Shown here one piece after another: positions 25,777 to 34,593 of a stretch of DNA of 64,000 nucleotides. This DNA is from Azospirillum sp. TSA2s. GTDB lineage: Bacteria; Pseudomonadota; Alphaproteobacteria; Azospirillales; Azospirillaceae. The translations under genes were made by a program, and so were the position numbers. Where the stretch lies: the NCBI RefSeq assembly GCF_004923315.1, contig NZ_CP039649.1, positions 399,501 to 463,500 of the forward strand, given 5' to 3'. The notes below the pieces were generated by a model. It saw only the letters and a program-made list of their open reading frames with translations. It was not told the origin of the DNA and searched no databases. Position 1 is the first letter of the stretch. Each line of letters opens with the position of its first letter.

Positions 25777-26484
25777 TCAGCGCTTGACCGTGTCGGCGGA
25801 CTGGCCGAACAGGATCTTCTTGCTTTCCTCGTTCACCGTGGGCGTGCGGTTGGGGTTGACGGCCTGCCCCTTCTCATAGGCGCGCACCACCGCCGGCCGC
25901 TCCTTGATCGCGTTGAACCAGCGCTTCAGGTTGGGGAAGTTGTCCAGATCCTGCTGCTGGCGTTCATGCGGGACGACCCAGGGATAGCTCGCCATATCGG
26001 CGATGGACAGCTCGGCCCCGCCCAGGAACTCGTTGTCGGCAAGGCGCTTGTCCATAACGCCGTAGAGGCGACCCGTCTCCTTGACGTAGCGTTCCATGGC
26101 GTAGGGGATGCGTTCCGGCGCGTACTGCACGAAATGGTGGTTCTGGCCCGCCATCGGGCCGAGGCCGCCGACCTGCCAGAACAGCCATTCGAGAACCGTC
26201 TTGCGGCCACGCACGTCGCTGGGCAGGAATTTGCCGGTCTTCTCGGCCAGATAGACCAGGATGGCGCCGGATTCGAAGACGCTGATCGGCTCGCCGCCAT
26301 CGGCCGGGGCGTTGTCGATGATCGCCGGCATGCGGTTGTTCGGCGAGAAGGCGAGGAATTCCGGCTTGAACTGGTCGCCGGTGGAGATGTTCACCGGCTT
26401 GAACTGGTAGTCCAGCCCGGCCTCCTCGAGAAAGATCGTGATCTTGTGGCCGTTCGGCGTCGGCCAGAAATAGAGGTCGATCAT
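25777..26484 (-). CDS. Glutathione S-transferase, YfcG/YghU-like
   Basis: 235 residues from the ATG at 26484, with GGAGG seven bases upstream. The N-terminal thioredoxin fold carries TPNGHKITIFLEEAGLDY, the mark of the Nu-class (YfcG/YghU, Ure2p-like) enzymes, followed by the cis-Pro NRMPAI and the glutathione-binding FESGAILVYLAEK. The C-terminal helical domain contains LSIADMASYPWV. Likely a cytosolic disulfide reductase using glutathione. Divergent from the acyl-CoA dehydrogenase operon. Confidence 0.88.
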   Translation of the reverse strand: MIDLYFWPTPNGHKITIFLEEAGLDYQFKPVNISTGDQFKPEFLAFSPNNRMPAIIDNAPADGGEPISVFESGAILVYLAEKTGKFLPSDVRGRKTVLEWLFWQVGGLGPMAGQNHHFVQYAPERIPYAMERYVKETGRLYGVMDKRLADNEFLGGAELSIADMASYPWVVPHERQQQDLDNFPNLKRWFNAIKERPAVVRAYEKGQAVNPNRTPTVNEESKKILFGQSADTVKR

Positions 26485-26608
26485 CCCAAACCCTCCGGTC
26501 ATTTGTCGGCCCGTGATGCCGGGCCGCTGATTTCCGAAAAGGTTAACCGCTTCGCTCCGGCTGGCAAGCCCGCATGCACGCGCGGCAGACCCTCGATCCG
26601 CCACGCTA

Positions 26609-26625
26609 ATTCCGTATATCGGAAT
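26609..26625. promoter_or_regulatory. Palindromic operator candidate upstream of the catabolic operon
   Basis: The 17-base perfect palindrome ATTCCGTATATCGGAAT lies between the divergent GST and acyl-CoA dehydrogenase genes, 15 bases before a TTGACA hexamer at 26640. The TTCCG-N5-CGGAA form is compatible with IclR- or TetR-type regulators of catabolic operons. No regulator gene is adjacent in this window. Confidence 0.5.
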
Positions 26626-26746
26626 ACAATTTCATTTTGTTGACAGCATCCTCCCCATCTGTCAGCGTGGCCAACGAACAGATGAGGCGGCGCCCCTCAA
26701 TCCATGATTTTTCCCTGAAATCATTCTCCCCGGACGGAGAGCACGC

Positions 26747-27898
26747 ATGGCCTTGGACAAGGACGTTTTGGATCAACTGCTGGACACGCTGGGGCGCTTC
26801 GTCCGCGAAAAGCTGGTCCCGCTGGAACATAAAGTGGCGGAGGACGACGCCATCCCGGCCGAGGTGATCGCCGCGATGCGCGAGATGGGCCTGTTCGGCC
26901 TGTCGATCCCGGAGGAATATGGCGGGCTCGGCCTGTCGATGTCGGACGAGGTCCAGGTCGCCTTCCAACTGGGCCAGACCTCGCCTGCCTTCCGCTCGCT
27001 GATCGGCACCAACAACGGCATCGGCTCGCAAGGCATCGTCATCGACGGAACGGAGGAGCAAAAGCAGAGCTATCTGCCGCGTCTGGCCGCCGGCGAGATC
27101 GTCGGCGCCTTCGCCCTGACCGAACCGGAATCAGGGTCCGACGCCGGCTCGCTCCGCACCACCGCGCTGCGTGATGGCGACCATTTCATCCTGAACGGCA
27201 CCAAGCGCTACATCACCAACGCGCCGCAGGCCGGCCTCTTCACCGTCTTCGCCCGCACCGATCTGGACAGCCGGGACGCCCGCGGCGTGTCGGCCTTCCT
27301 GGTGGAGGCCGGGACGCCCGGCCTGTCGCTCGGCCCCATCGACAAGAAGATGGGCCAGAAGGGCGCCCACACCTGCGACGTGATCTTCGAGGACTGCCGC
27401 GTTCCGGCCAGCGCCATCCTGGGCGGCAAGGAAGGGCAGGGCTTCAAGACGGCGATGAAGGTGCTGGACCGCGGCCGCCTGCACATCGGCGCCGTCTGCG
27501 TCGGTCTTGCCGAGCGGCTGATCCGCGACAGCCTGTCCTACGCCATGGAACGCAAGCAGTTCGGCCAGCCGCTCGCCGAATTCCAGCTGATCCAGGCGAT
27601 GCTGGCCGACAGCCGGGCGGAAGCCTACGCCGCCCGCTGCATGGTGGTGGAGACCGCGCGACGCCGCGACGCCGGGCAGAACGTCAACACCGACGCCGCC
27701 TGCTGCAAGATGTTCTCGACCGAGATGGTCGGCCGCGTCGCCGACCGCGCGGTACAGATCCATGGCGGCGCCGGCTACATCGCCGATTACGGGATCGAGC
27801 GCTTCTATCGCGACGTGCGCCTGTTCCGCATCTATGAGGGCACCACCCAGATCCAGCAGCTCGTCATCGCCCGCAACATGATCCGGGAGGCGGCATGA
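26747..27898 (+). CDS. Acyl-CoA dehydrogenase
   Basis: 383 residues, the normal length of a single-domain flavin acyl-CoA dehydrogenase. FAD/substrate motifs GAFALTEPESGSDAGSLRTTA and the C-terminal GAGYIADYGIERFYRDVR, then IYEGTTQIQ containing the usual catalytic glutamate, are present. It would introduce a 2,3 double bond into an acyl-CoA and pass electrons to ETF. First gene of a nine-gene operon; its stop overlaps the ligase start (ATGA). GGAGA precedes the ATG. Confidence 0.9.
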   Translation: MALDKDVLDQLLDTLGRFVREKLVPLEHKVAEDDAIPAEVIAAMREMGLFGLSIPEEYGGLGLSMSDEVQVAFQLGQTSPAFRSLIGTNNGIGSQGIVIDGTEEQKQSYLPRLAAGEIVGAFALTEPESGSDAGSLRTTALRDGDHFILNGTKRYITNAPQAGLFTVFARTDLDSRDARGVSAFLVEAGTPGLSLGPIDKKMGQKGAHTCDVIFEDCRVPASAILGGKEGQGFKTAMKVLDRGRLHIGAVCVGLAERLIRDSLSYAMERKQFGQPLAEFQLIQAMLADSRAEAYAARCMVVETARRRDAGQNVNTDAACCKMFSTEMVGRVADRAVQIHGGAGYIADYGIERFYRDVRLFRIYEGTTQIQQLVIARNMIREAA

Positions 27899-29463
27899 CT
27901 GTGGGGCGGCCGGTTCCCGATTTCGCCACGATGGTGGCGGCGCTGCCGCCGCGCATCAGCCACGCCGCGCTCGCCTGGGCGGAACGGACGCCGGACGCCC
28001 CCGCCCTGTTCGACGGGACGCAGGAATGGAGCTACCGCCGCCTTGCCCAGGCGGTCGGCAGCGCCGCCGCGCATCTCCGGCGGCTGGGGGTGGTCGGCGG
28101 CGACCGGGTGATGATCGTCTGCGAGAACGGCCTCGCGGCGGTCACCCTGATCCTGGCGACGAGCGAGTGCGACGCCTGGCCGGTCATCGTCAACGCCCGC
28201 CTGTCGGATCGCGAGATCGACACCATCCGCGACCACTGCCGGCCGCGCCGCATCTTCTATACCGATACGGTATCCCCCGACGCCGCCGCCCACGCCGCCC
28301 GCCATGGCGCGGAGCCGCTGGGCGACCCCGACCTGCCGCCGATGGCGGTCGGCCCGCTGCTGGACGCCGATCCGGAGCCGGTCCATGCCGGCAACCAGCG
28401 GCAGGTCGGCGCCTTGATCTACACCTCCGGCACCACCGGCAAGCCCAAGGGCGTGATGCTGTCCCACCGCGGCCTGCTGTTCGTCGCCTCGGTTTCGGGC
28501 TGGATGCGCGGGCTCGGTCCCAGCGACCGCACCTATGGCGTGCTGCCGGTCAGCCATGTCTTCGGCCTCGCCTCCACCTGCCTCGGCACGCTCTATGCCG
28601 GCGGCTGCCTGCACACGGTCCCCCGCTTCGCCCCCGCAGCCGTGTGGCAGGCGTTGGAACAGGATGGCGTGACCGTGTTCCAGGGTGTTCCAGCCATGTA
28701 TGCCAAGCTGGTGGAGCACGCGACCGTCACCGGCCGTACTCTGTCGGCGCCCGCTTTGCGCTACCTGTCCTCGGGCGGCTCGGTGCTGGACCTCGACCTC
28801 AAACAGGCGGTGGAGCGGGTCTTCGGCCTGCCGCTGCACAACGGCTACGGCCTGACCGAATGCTCGCCGACGGTGACGCAGACCCGGCTGGACGCGCCGC
28901 GCAGCGACACCTCCATCGGCCCGGCCCTGCCGCTGGTTGAGATGCGCTTCGTCGACCATGTCACCGGCCAGGACGTGGCCGACGGCGAACCGGGAGAACT
29001 GTGGGTCCGTGCCCCCAACGTGATGCTCGGCTATTACCGCGAGCCGGCGCTGACGTCCCAGGCCATCACCGACGACGGCTGGCTGAAGACCGGCGACGTC
29101 GCCCGGCTGGAGCCGGACGGCTGCGTCGCCGTGGTCGGCCGCATCCGCGAGATCGTCATCCGCTCCGGCTTCAACGTCTATCCGGAGGAGGTGGAGGGCG
29201 TGCTGACCAGCCACCCGGCGGTGACTCTGGCCGCCGTCGTCGGCCATGCCGTCGCCGGCAACGAGGAGGTGGTCGCCTTCGTCCAGTTCGTCCCCGGCCG
29301 CAGTGCCACGGAAGACGAGTTGAAGGCCTGGGCCGCTGAACGGCTCGCCCCCTACAAGCGCCCGTCGCGCATCGTCGCCATGGACGCCCTGCCGGCCAGC
29401 CCGACCGGCAAGCTGCTGAAAAGCGGCCTCCGGGCGCTCGCCGCCGAGGTGATGGCCGCCTGA
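27895..29463 (+). CDS. Acyl-CoA ligase (AMP-forming)
   Basis: 522 residues of the ANL adenylating family. Motifs: ALIYTSGTTGKPKGVMLSH (P-loop), NGYGLTECSP, TGDVARLEPDGCVAVVGR, then IREIVIRSGFNVYPEEVE and the C-terminal lysine in SPTGKLLKSGLR. It activates a carboxylic acid to its CoA thioester at the expense of ATP. Translationally coupled to the acyl-CoA dehydrogenase and upstream of an ABC importer, so the imported acid is probably its substrate. Chain length or aromatic preference cannot be read from the sequence. Confidence 0.88.
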   Translation: MTVGRPVPDFATMVAALPPRISHAALAWAERTPDAPALFDGTQEWSYRRLAQAVGSAAAHLRRLGVVGGDRVMIVCENGLAAVTLILATSECDAWPVIVNARLSDREIDTIRDHCRPRRIFYTDTVSPDAAAHAARHGAEPLGDPDLPPMAVGPLLDADPEPVHAGNQRQVGALIYTSGTTGKPKGVMLSHRGLLFVASVSGWMRGLGPSDRTYGVLPVSHVFGLASTCLGTLYAGGCLHTVPRFAPAAVWQALEQDGVTVFQGVPAMYAKLVEHATVTGRTLSAPALRYLSSGGSVLDLDLKQAVERVFGLPLHNGYGLTECSPTVTQTRLDAPRSDTSIGPALPLVEMRFVDHVTGQDVADGEPGELWVRAPNVMLGYYREPALTSQAITDDGWLKTGDVARLEPDGCVAVVGRIREIVIRSGFNVYPEEVEGVLTSHPAVTLAAVVGHAVAGNEEVVAFVQFVPGRSATEDELKAWAAERLAPYKRPSRIVAMDALPASPTGKLLKSGLRALAAEVMAA

Positions 29464-29513
29464 CACCGCCGACAAAGCCCCAAACAACAAAGTCCCTGGG
29501 AGGGAACGAAAAC

Positions 29514-30692
29514 ATGACCCGGACGATCGCCAATCTCGTAACCGTATCCGCACTGGCCCTGTCGGTGGCGCTGGGCGCCGGGGCGGCGCAGGCCAAGGAG
29601 TTCCTGCTGGGCTCCGAACTGCCGCTGACCGGCAGCCTCGCCCGCGTCGGCCAGGGCATGCATGAAGGCATCGCCGTCGCCGTCGACATGGCCAACAAGA
29701 GCTATGCCGGCAAGCACAGCTTCAAGGTCGAGACCATCGACGACGAGACCTCCCCCGCCAAGGCGGTCGCGGCGGTGGAGAAGCTGGCGGGCGAAGGGGT
29801 GGTGGCGATCACCGGCGGCTACGGCTCCAACATCATCGGCCCGGCGTCGGAAGCGGCGCAGAAGGCCGGGCTGGTCTACATCACCTCCGGCGGCGTCTCG
29901 CCGGAACTGACCCAGCGCGGCTATCCCACCTTCTTCCGCATCAACAACACCGACGGCTATGCGCTGGCCATGATCGGCCTGCTGCAGGACATGGGCGCCA
30001 AGAAGGTCTCCATCGTCTATCTGAACAAGGACGCCACCAGCAGCCTCGCCAAACAGGTGAACACCGCGCTGACCGCCAAGGGCGTGACGGTGGGCATGCA
30101 CGAGTTCGACGGCTCGACCAGCGATTTCAAACCGTTGATGAACAAGGTGAAGCTGCAGGACCGCCCCGACGTCATCGCCATGGTCGGCTACGAGAACGAC
30201 TATGTCGGCATCCTGCGGGCATCCAAGGTGCTGAAGCCGCAGGTCAAGGCGATGGTCGGCGTCTGGTCGCTCGCCACCGCGCAGATGGCCAAGGAGTTCC
30301 CCGACCTGATGGAGAATGTCTACGGTACCTCCATGCTGCCCTATCCGGTGGAATTCACCCAGCCGGAGGCGGTGGAGTTCGCCGCCACCTACAAGAAGCT
30401 GTTCAACAAGGACCCCGACTATCTGGGCCAGTTCGGCTATGTACAGACCCGCCTGCTGATCGACGCCGTCGTCCGCGCCGACGAGGCCGGAACGCTGGGC
30501 AAGGGCGGCCTGCCGGAAGAACTGCGCAAGACGGACGCCAACACCCTGATCGGCCGCGTCACCTTCGACAAGAACGGCGACAACCTGAACTTCACCCACC
30601 GCATGGGACAGCACCAGGGCGGCAAGGTGGTCCTGGTCTGGCCGAAGGACGCCGCCAACGGAAAGATGAACTTCCCGGCGGTGCCGTGGTGA
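29514..30692 (+). CDS. Branched-chain-type ABC transporter substrate-binding protein
   Basis: 392 residues with a Sec signal peptide (TVSALALSVALGAGAAQA, cleaved before KEFLLG). The mature protein is a type I periplasmic binding protein of the LivJ/HAAT family (FLLGSELPLTGSLARVGQGM, ITGGYGSNIIGPASEAAQKA). Many members of this family bind carboxylates or aromatic acids instead of amino acids, which fits the CoA ligase beside it. GGGAGG precedes the ATG. A block of GC-rich hairpins follows before livH. Confidence 0.88.
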   Translation: MTRTIANLVTVSALALSVALGAGAAQAKEFLLGSELPLTGSLARVGQGMHEGIAVAVDMANKSYAGKHSFKVETIDDETSPAKAVAAVEKLAGEGVVAITGGYGSNIIGPASEAAQKAGLVYITSGGVSPELTQRGYPTFFRINNTDGYALAMIGLLQDMGAKKVSIVYLNKDATSSLAKQVNTALTAKGVTVGMHEFDGSTSDFKPLMNKVKLQDRPDVIAMVGYENDYVGILRASKVLKPQVKAMVGVWSLATAQMAKEFPDLMENVYGTSMLPYPVEFTQPEAVEFAATYKKLFNKDPDYLGQFGYVQTRLLIDAVVRADEAGTLGKGGLPEELRKTDANTLIGRVTFDKNGDNLNFTHRMGQHQGGKVVLVWPKDAANGKMNFPAVPW

Positions 30693-30823
30693 GGGGAGGG
30701 GGTGGGGGAGGTTAGACCCCCACCCTGACCCTCCCCCGCTGGGCGGGGGAGGGAAAATCGCCCTCCCTTGCGAAGCGGGGGAGGGAGGGGACCCACGGCG
30801 GCAGCCGTGGGGAGGGTGGGGGC
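30693..30823. repeat. Cluster of GC-rich palindromes inside the transporter operon
   Basis: At least three nested hairpins are visible, including GGTGGGGG/CCCCCACC, CCCTCCCCCGC/GGCGGGGGAGGG and CCCACGGC/GCCGTGGG. The outer ACCCCCACCCT pairs with AGGGTGGGGG near the end. The block belongs to the same G/C-run palindrome class as those at 37024, 54028 and 58463. Its position between the binding-protein gene and livH recalls the REP elements after malE, which protect the upstream mRNA and raise binding-protein yield. Confidence 0.65.
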
Positions 30824-30872
30824 AAGTGCGACCACCTCTGCAAACCCCGCCACCCCCAACAGGGCGCAATCC

Positions 30873-31751
30873 ATGCTTGAACTGACGCTCCAGGCACTGT
30901 TCTCGGGCCTGCTCGCCGGCGGCTACTACGCGACCGTGGCGGTCGGTCTGGCTCTGGTGTTTGGCACCATGCGGGTCATCAACCTCGCCCATGGCGAACT
31001 GGTGCTGCTGGCCGCCTATGTCGCCTATGCGGCGGAAACCAACTATGGCGTCAACCCGGTGATGGCGATCCCGGTGGCGCTGGTGATCGTCGGGACGGCG
31101 TCTGCCATCGTCTATGCGCTGCTCAGCCGCATCCACCAGGACCGCGAGATCAACTCGCTGATCCTCACCTTCGGGCTGGGGATCATCCTGACCAACGCCA
31201 TCCTGTCGATCTGGGCGGCCGACATCCATTCGACCTCCGACCCCTGGTTCCAGGATTCGATGGTGATCGCCGACACGCTGTTCGCGATGAACGCGGAGGT
31301 CGCGGCCTTCGTCGGCGGGCTGGTGCTGATGGCCGGCGTCTGGTGGTGGCTGAACCACTCCTGGCAGGGCCGGGCGGTGCGGGCGCTGTCGTCGAACCGC
31401 GCGGCGGCGACCCTGATGGGCGTCAACCCGCGCAAGATCGAGATCCTGTCCTTCCTGATCGCCGCTCTGCTCGCCACCTTCGCCGGCTTCGCCATCTACA
31501 CCGGCAAGACCGTCTTCCCGGCCTTGGGCCATGTGCTGACGGTCAAGGCCTTCATCATCACCGTGCTGGCCGGGATGGGATCGATCCCCGGCGTGCTGAT
31601 CGGCGCCATCATGATCGGCGTCATCGAATCGCTGACGGTCACCTATCTGTCGGCCTCGCTGCAGGAGTTGGCGGGAATGATCCTGTTCCTGGTCGTGCTG
31701 TTCGTCTCGCCCTCGGGCCTGTTCGGCGGCGGAAGGGCACTGGCGCGATGA
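30873..31751 (+). CDS. livH: Branched-chain-type ABC transporter permease LivH
   Basis: 292 residues from the ATG at 30873; the frame upstream is repeat sequence. About eight hydrophobic segments and the family motif GLALVFGTMRVINLAHGELVLLAAY near the N-terminus, plus GKTVFPALGHVLTVKAFIITVLAGMGSIPG near the C-terminus. It forms the inner-membrane channel with LivM. Its stop overlaps livM (ATGA). Confidence 0.9.
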   Translation: MLELTLQALFSGLLAGGYYATVAVGLALVFGTMRVINLAHGELVLLAAYVAYAAETNYGVNPVMAIPVALVIVGTASAIVYALLSRIHQDREINSLILTFGLGIILTNAILSIWAADIHSTSDPWFQDSMVIADTLFAMNAEVAAFVGGLVLMAGVWWWLNHSWQGRAVRALSSNRAAATLMGVNPRKIEILSFLIAALLATFAGFAIYTGKTVFPALGHVLTVKAFIITVLAGMGSIPGVLIGAIMIGVIESLTVTYLSASLQELAGMILFLVVLFVSPSGLFGGGRALAR

Positions 31752-32719
31752 GGAATTCCCTGATGAACCGACTGTTCCTGATTGCGGCCCTTGCCGTCGC
31801 CTATGTCGGCGTGCCGCTGCTGTTCGGCGGCAACGCCTATGTGTTGGGGCTGATCGTCGCGGCGCTGACCATTGCCGGGGTGGCGGTGGCCTGGGCGCTG
31901 CTGGGCAATCTCGGCGGCATGGTCAGCTTCGGGCACGCCGCCTTCTTCGGCGTGGGCTCCTACACTTCCGCGGTGCTGGCGATGAAGCTGGGGGTGCCGG
32001 TCGTCGCATCCATGCTGCTGGGCGGGGTGGGGGCGGCGGTGTCCTCCATCGCCATGCTGCCGGCACTGCGGCTGCGCGGTCCCTATTTCGCCCTCGCCAT
32101 CCTCGCCTACGCCCACATCTTCCAAATCCTGGCGACCGAGATGACCACGGTCACCGGCGGGGCCGGCGGACTGCTGTCGATCCCGCGCTTTCCCAGCATT
32201 CTGGGCTTCGATTTCGGCGAGAAGCTGGGCGGTTACCTCATCATTCTGACCATCGTGGTGCTGGCGGTACTCGCCTATGACGCCGTCCGGCGCAGCACCT
32301 GGGGCCTTGCGCTGAAGGCGATGCATGACACGGAGGTGGCAACCCGCGTCGTCGGCGTGCCCAGCACGCATCTGAAGGCGGCCATGCTGGTGCTGTCGGC
32401 CTTCATCACCGGGGTGGTCGGCGCCTTCAACGCCCATTTCATCAGCTTCCTCGATCCCGACTACGCCTTTTCCAGCGGCTGGACCGTTCTGCCCATCGCC
32501 GCGGCGATCTTCGGCGGCTACCGCACGGTGTGGGGCCCGGTGGTCGGAGCGCTGGCGATCTATCTGGTGGACCAACTGCTGTTCAAGCCGATCCTGCCGC
32601 ACGGCCACCAGATGATCCTGGGCGTGCTGCTCTGCGCCATGATCCTGTTCAGCCCCGGCGGTTTGATGCCGGCCTTGCGCCGCCGCACCGTGAAGGAGAG
32701 CCGCCATGCTCACGCTTGA
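31748..32719 (+). CDS. livM: Branched-chain-type ABC transporter permease LivM
   Basis: 323 residues from the ATG at 31748; the open frame upstream is a shadow of livH. A run of hydrophobic helices with the LivM motif GNLGGMVSFGHAAFFGVGSY and the cytoplasmic loop ALKAMHDTEVATRVVGVP, which contacts the ATPases. It partners LivH. It overlaps livG by 14 bases. Confidence 0.9.
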   Translation: MRNSLMNRLFLIAALAVAYVGVPLLFGGNAYVLGLIVAALTIAGVAVAWALLGNLGGMVSFGHAAFFGVGSYTSAVLAMKLGVPVVASMLLGGVGAAVSSIAMLPALRLRGPYFALAILAYAHIFQILATEMTTVTGGAGGLLSIPRFPSILGFDFGEKLGGYLIILTIVVLAVLAYDAVRRSTWGLALKAMHDTEVATRVVGVPSTHLKAAMLVLSAFITGVVGAFNAHFISFLDPDYAFSSGWTVLPIAAAIFGGYRTVWGPVVGALAIYLVDQLLFKPILPHGHQMILGVLLCAMILFSPGGLMPALRRRTVKESRHAHA

Positions 32720-33431
32720 AGGCGTCCAGGTCAATTTCGGCGGCGTGCAGGCGCTGAAGAGCGCCAGCTTCTCCGTCGCGGAAGGCGAAAGCATCGGTCT
32801 GGTCGGCCCGAACGGCGCCGGCAAGACCACGCTGTTCAACGTCATCTCCGGCGTGGTGCGGCCGACCGCCGGCCGACTCGACTTCCGCGGCACCTCGCTG
32901 CTGAAGCTGCCGGAATGGAAGCGGGCGCGGCTCGGCATCGGCCGCAGCTTCCAGATCCCACGCCCCTTCGGCCACTGCACGGTGCGGGAGAACCTGCTGG
33001 TCGCCCAGCGCTTCGGTGCCGGGAAAAAGGATTTGAGGAGGATCGACGAGATCCTCGACATCCTGAACCTGCGCGACAAGGCCGACCGCGACGCCACCAC
33101 CGAACTGGCGCTGACCGAGCACAAGGCGCTGGAGGTCGGCAAGGCTCTGGCGACCGAGCCCAGCCTGCTCCTGCTCGACGAGGTGCTGGCCGGGCTGGAG
33201 ACCAGCAGCAAGCGCGCCTTCATGGAGCGGTTGGCGGCGGTGCGCGACCGCTACCGCCTCGCCATGGTCATCATCGAGCATGACATCGCCACCATCGCCG
33301 CGCTTTGCCCGCGGGTGCTGGTGCTGAATTTCGGCCAGATCATCGCCGACGGCTCCCCCGACGCGGTGTTCCGCGACCCGGAGGTGATCCGCAGCTACAC
33401 CGGCGAAACCACACTTGCGGAGGCGTCATGA
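32706..33431 (+). CDS. livG: Branched-chain-type ABC transporter ATPase LivG
   Basis: 241 residues. Walker A GPNGAGKTTLFN and Walker B LLLLDEVLAG are intact. The position of the ABC signature, normally LSGGQ-like, reads LALTEHKALEVGKAL, so the C-loop is non-canonical, and the catalytic Glu context is DEVLAGLE as in a LivG subgroup. The switch His is in IIEHD. It pairs with LivF, whose signature LSGGEAQ is normal, which suggests asymmetric ATP sites. Stop overlaps livF (ATGA). Confidence 0.87.
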   Translation: MLTLEGVQVNFGGVQALKSASFSVAEGESIGLVGPNGAGKTTLFNVISGVVRPTAGRLDFRGTSLLKLPEWKRARLGIGRSFQIPRPFGHCTVRENLLVAQRFGAGKKDLRRIDEILDILNLRDKADRDATTELALTEHKALEVGKALATEPSLLLLDEVLAGLETSSKRAFMERLAAVRDRYRLAMVIIEHDIATIAALCPRVLVLNFGQIIADGSPDAVFRDPEVIRSYTGETTLAEAS

Positions 33432-34150
33432 CCAACGCGCTCGACATCCTGACGCTCCGGGCCGGCTATGGCGCGATCAATGTGCTGTGGGACGTCTCGC
33501 TGTCGGTGGAGACCGGCATGACCACGGTGATCGTCGGCCCGAACGGCGCCGGCAAGACCACGCTGCTGCGCGCCATCATGGGGCTGGTTCCCGCGACATC
33601 GGGTGACATCCGCGTCGATGGGCAGAGCCGCAAGGCGGTGAAGACCTGGGACCGGGTTGCCGACGGGGTGGTGATGATTCCGGAAGGCCGGATGATCTTC
33701 CCCGACATGACGGTGGAGGACAACCTGATGATGGGCGCCTTCCCGCGCGGCTGCCGCAAGGACTGGAAGCGCAACAAGGCGATGGTCATGGACATGTTCC
33801 CCCGGCTGGCGGAACGGCGCGGCCAGATCGCCGGCACCCTGTCGGGCGGGGAGGCGCAGATGCTCGCCATCGGCCGCGGCCTGATGGAGCAGCCGCGCGT
33901 CTGCCTGATCGACGAACCGTCGCTCGGCCTCGCTCCCGTGGTGGTGGACGAGATCTTCCGCATCCTGGCCAGCCTGCGGGCGGAGGGGCTGACCATCCTG
34001 CTTGTGGAGCAGAACACCAGCCGCGCGCTGAAGATCGCCGACCACGTCTATCTGATGCAATCCGGCAAGGTGGTGCTGTCGGAGCGCGGCGACCGGGTGG
34101 ACCTGGAGCGCCTGCACGCGCTTTACTTCGCACACGAAACAGCCGCGTGA
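33428..34150 (+). CDS. livF: Branched-chain-type ABC transporter ATPase LivF
   Basis: 240 residues from the ATG at 33428. Walker A GPNGAGKTTLLR, Q-loop region, signature GTLSGGEAQMLAIGRGL, Walker B VCLIDEPSLGLAP and switch region LLVEQNTSRAL are all standard for LivF. The last base of its stop is the first base of the thioesterase ATG (TGATG). Confidence 0.9.
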   Translation: MTNALDILTLRAGYGAINVLWDVSLSVETGMTTVIVGPNGAGKTTLLRAIMGLVPATSGDIRVDGQSRKAVKTWDRVADGVVMIPEGRMIFPDMTVEDNLMMGAFPRGCRKDWKRNKAMVMDMFPRLAERRGQIAGTLSGGEAQMLAIGRGLMEQPRVCLIDEPSLGLAPVVVDEIFRILASLRAEGLTILLVEQNTSRALKIADHVYLMQSGKVVLSERGDRVDLERLHALYFAHETAA

Positions 34151-34593
34151 TGGGACAGGGTATGGACGATCTGCTGAACGGGGAGCCGGAATCCGGTTTC
34201 CAGCGCCTGCTGGGCTATGCCCTGAGTCGCTGGGAGGAGGGAGCGGCGGAACTCACCATGGCCATAGACGAGCGCCACCTGAACCGGGCCGGCGTCGTGC
34301 ATGGCGGGGTCATGACGACGCTTCTGGACACGGTTTCCGGATTTTCGGCAACTTACTGTCCCTTCCCCGGTCGGGTGCGGCGGGTGGTGACGCTGTCCTT
34401 GTCGACCAGCTTCCTGGGGCAGGCACGCACCGGTACGCTGGTCGCCACCGGCCGGTTGCGTGGCGGCGGGCGCAAGATCGTCGGGGTGGCAGCGGAACTC
34501 CGCCATGGCGACACCGGCGCCCTGATCGCCACGTCGGAAGGCATGTTCAAATACCGGCCGGGCAGCGAGAACCGGGAGGGAACCGAGCTATGA
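34150..34593 (+). CDS. PaaI-family hotdog thioesterase
   Basis: 147 residues from the ATG at 34150 (a GTG three bases earlier is also possible). The hotdog motif LNRAGVVHGGVMTTLLDTVSG contains the HGG and catalytic Asp of the PaaI group. It would hydrolyse acyl- or aryl-CoA, probably recycling CoA from dead-end intermediates of the pathway encoded around it. Coupled to both neighbours by overlapping stop/start codons. Confidence 0.85.
   Translation: MGQGMDDLLNGEPESGFQRLLGYALSRWEEGAAELTMAIDERHLNRAGVVHGGVMTTLLDTVSGFSATYCPFPGRVRRVVTLSLSTSFLGQARTGTLVATGRLRGGGRKIVGVAAELRHGDTGALIATSEGMFKYRPGSENREGTEL

Noticed and set aside
30690..30830. CRISPR-like repeat block
   Set aside because: The units are nested inverted repeats of differing length without regular spacers, and no cas genes are present.
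29352..31532. Minus-strand frame of 726 residues over the transporter genes
   Set aside because: Antisense to the ligase end, binding protein and livH; it passes through the palindrome cluster and shows no domain.
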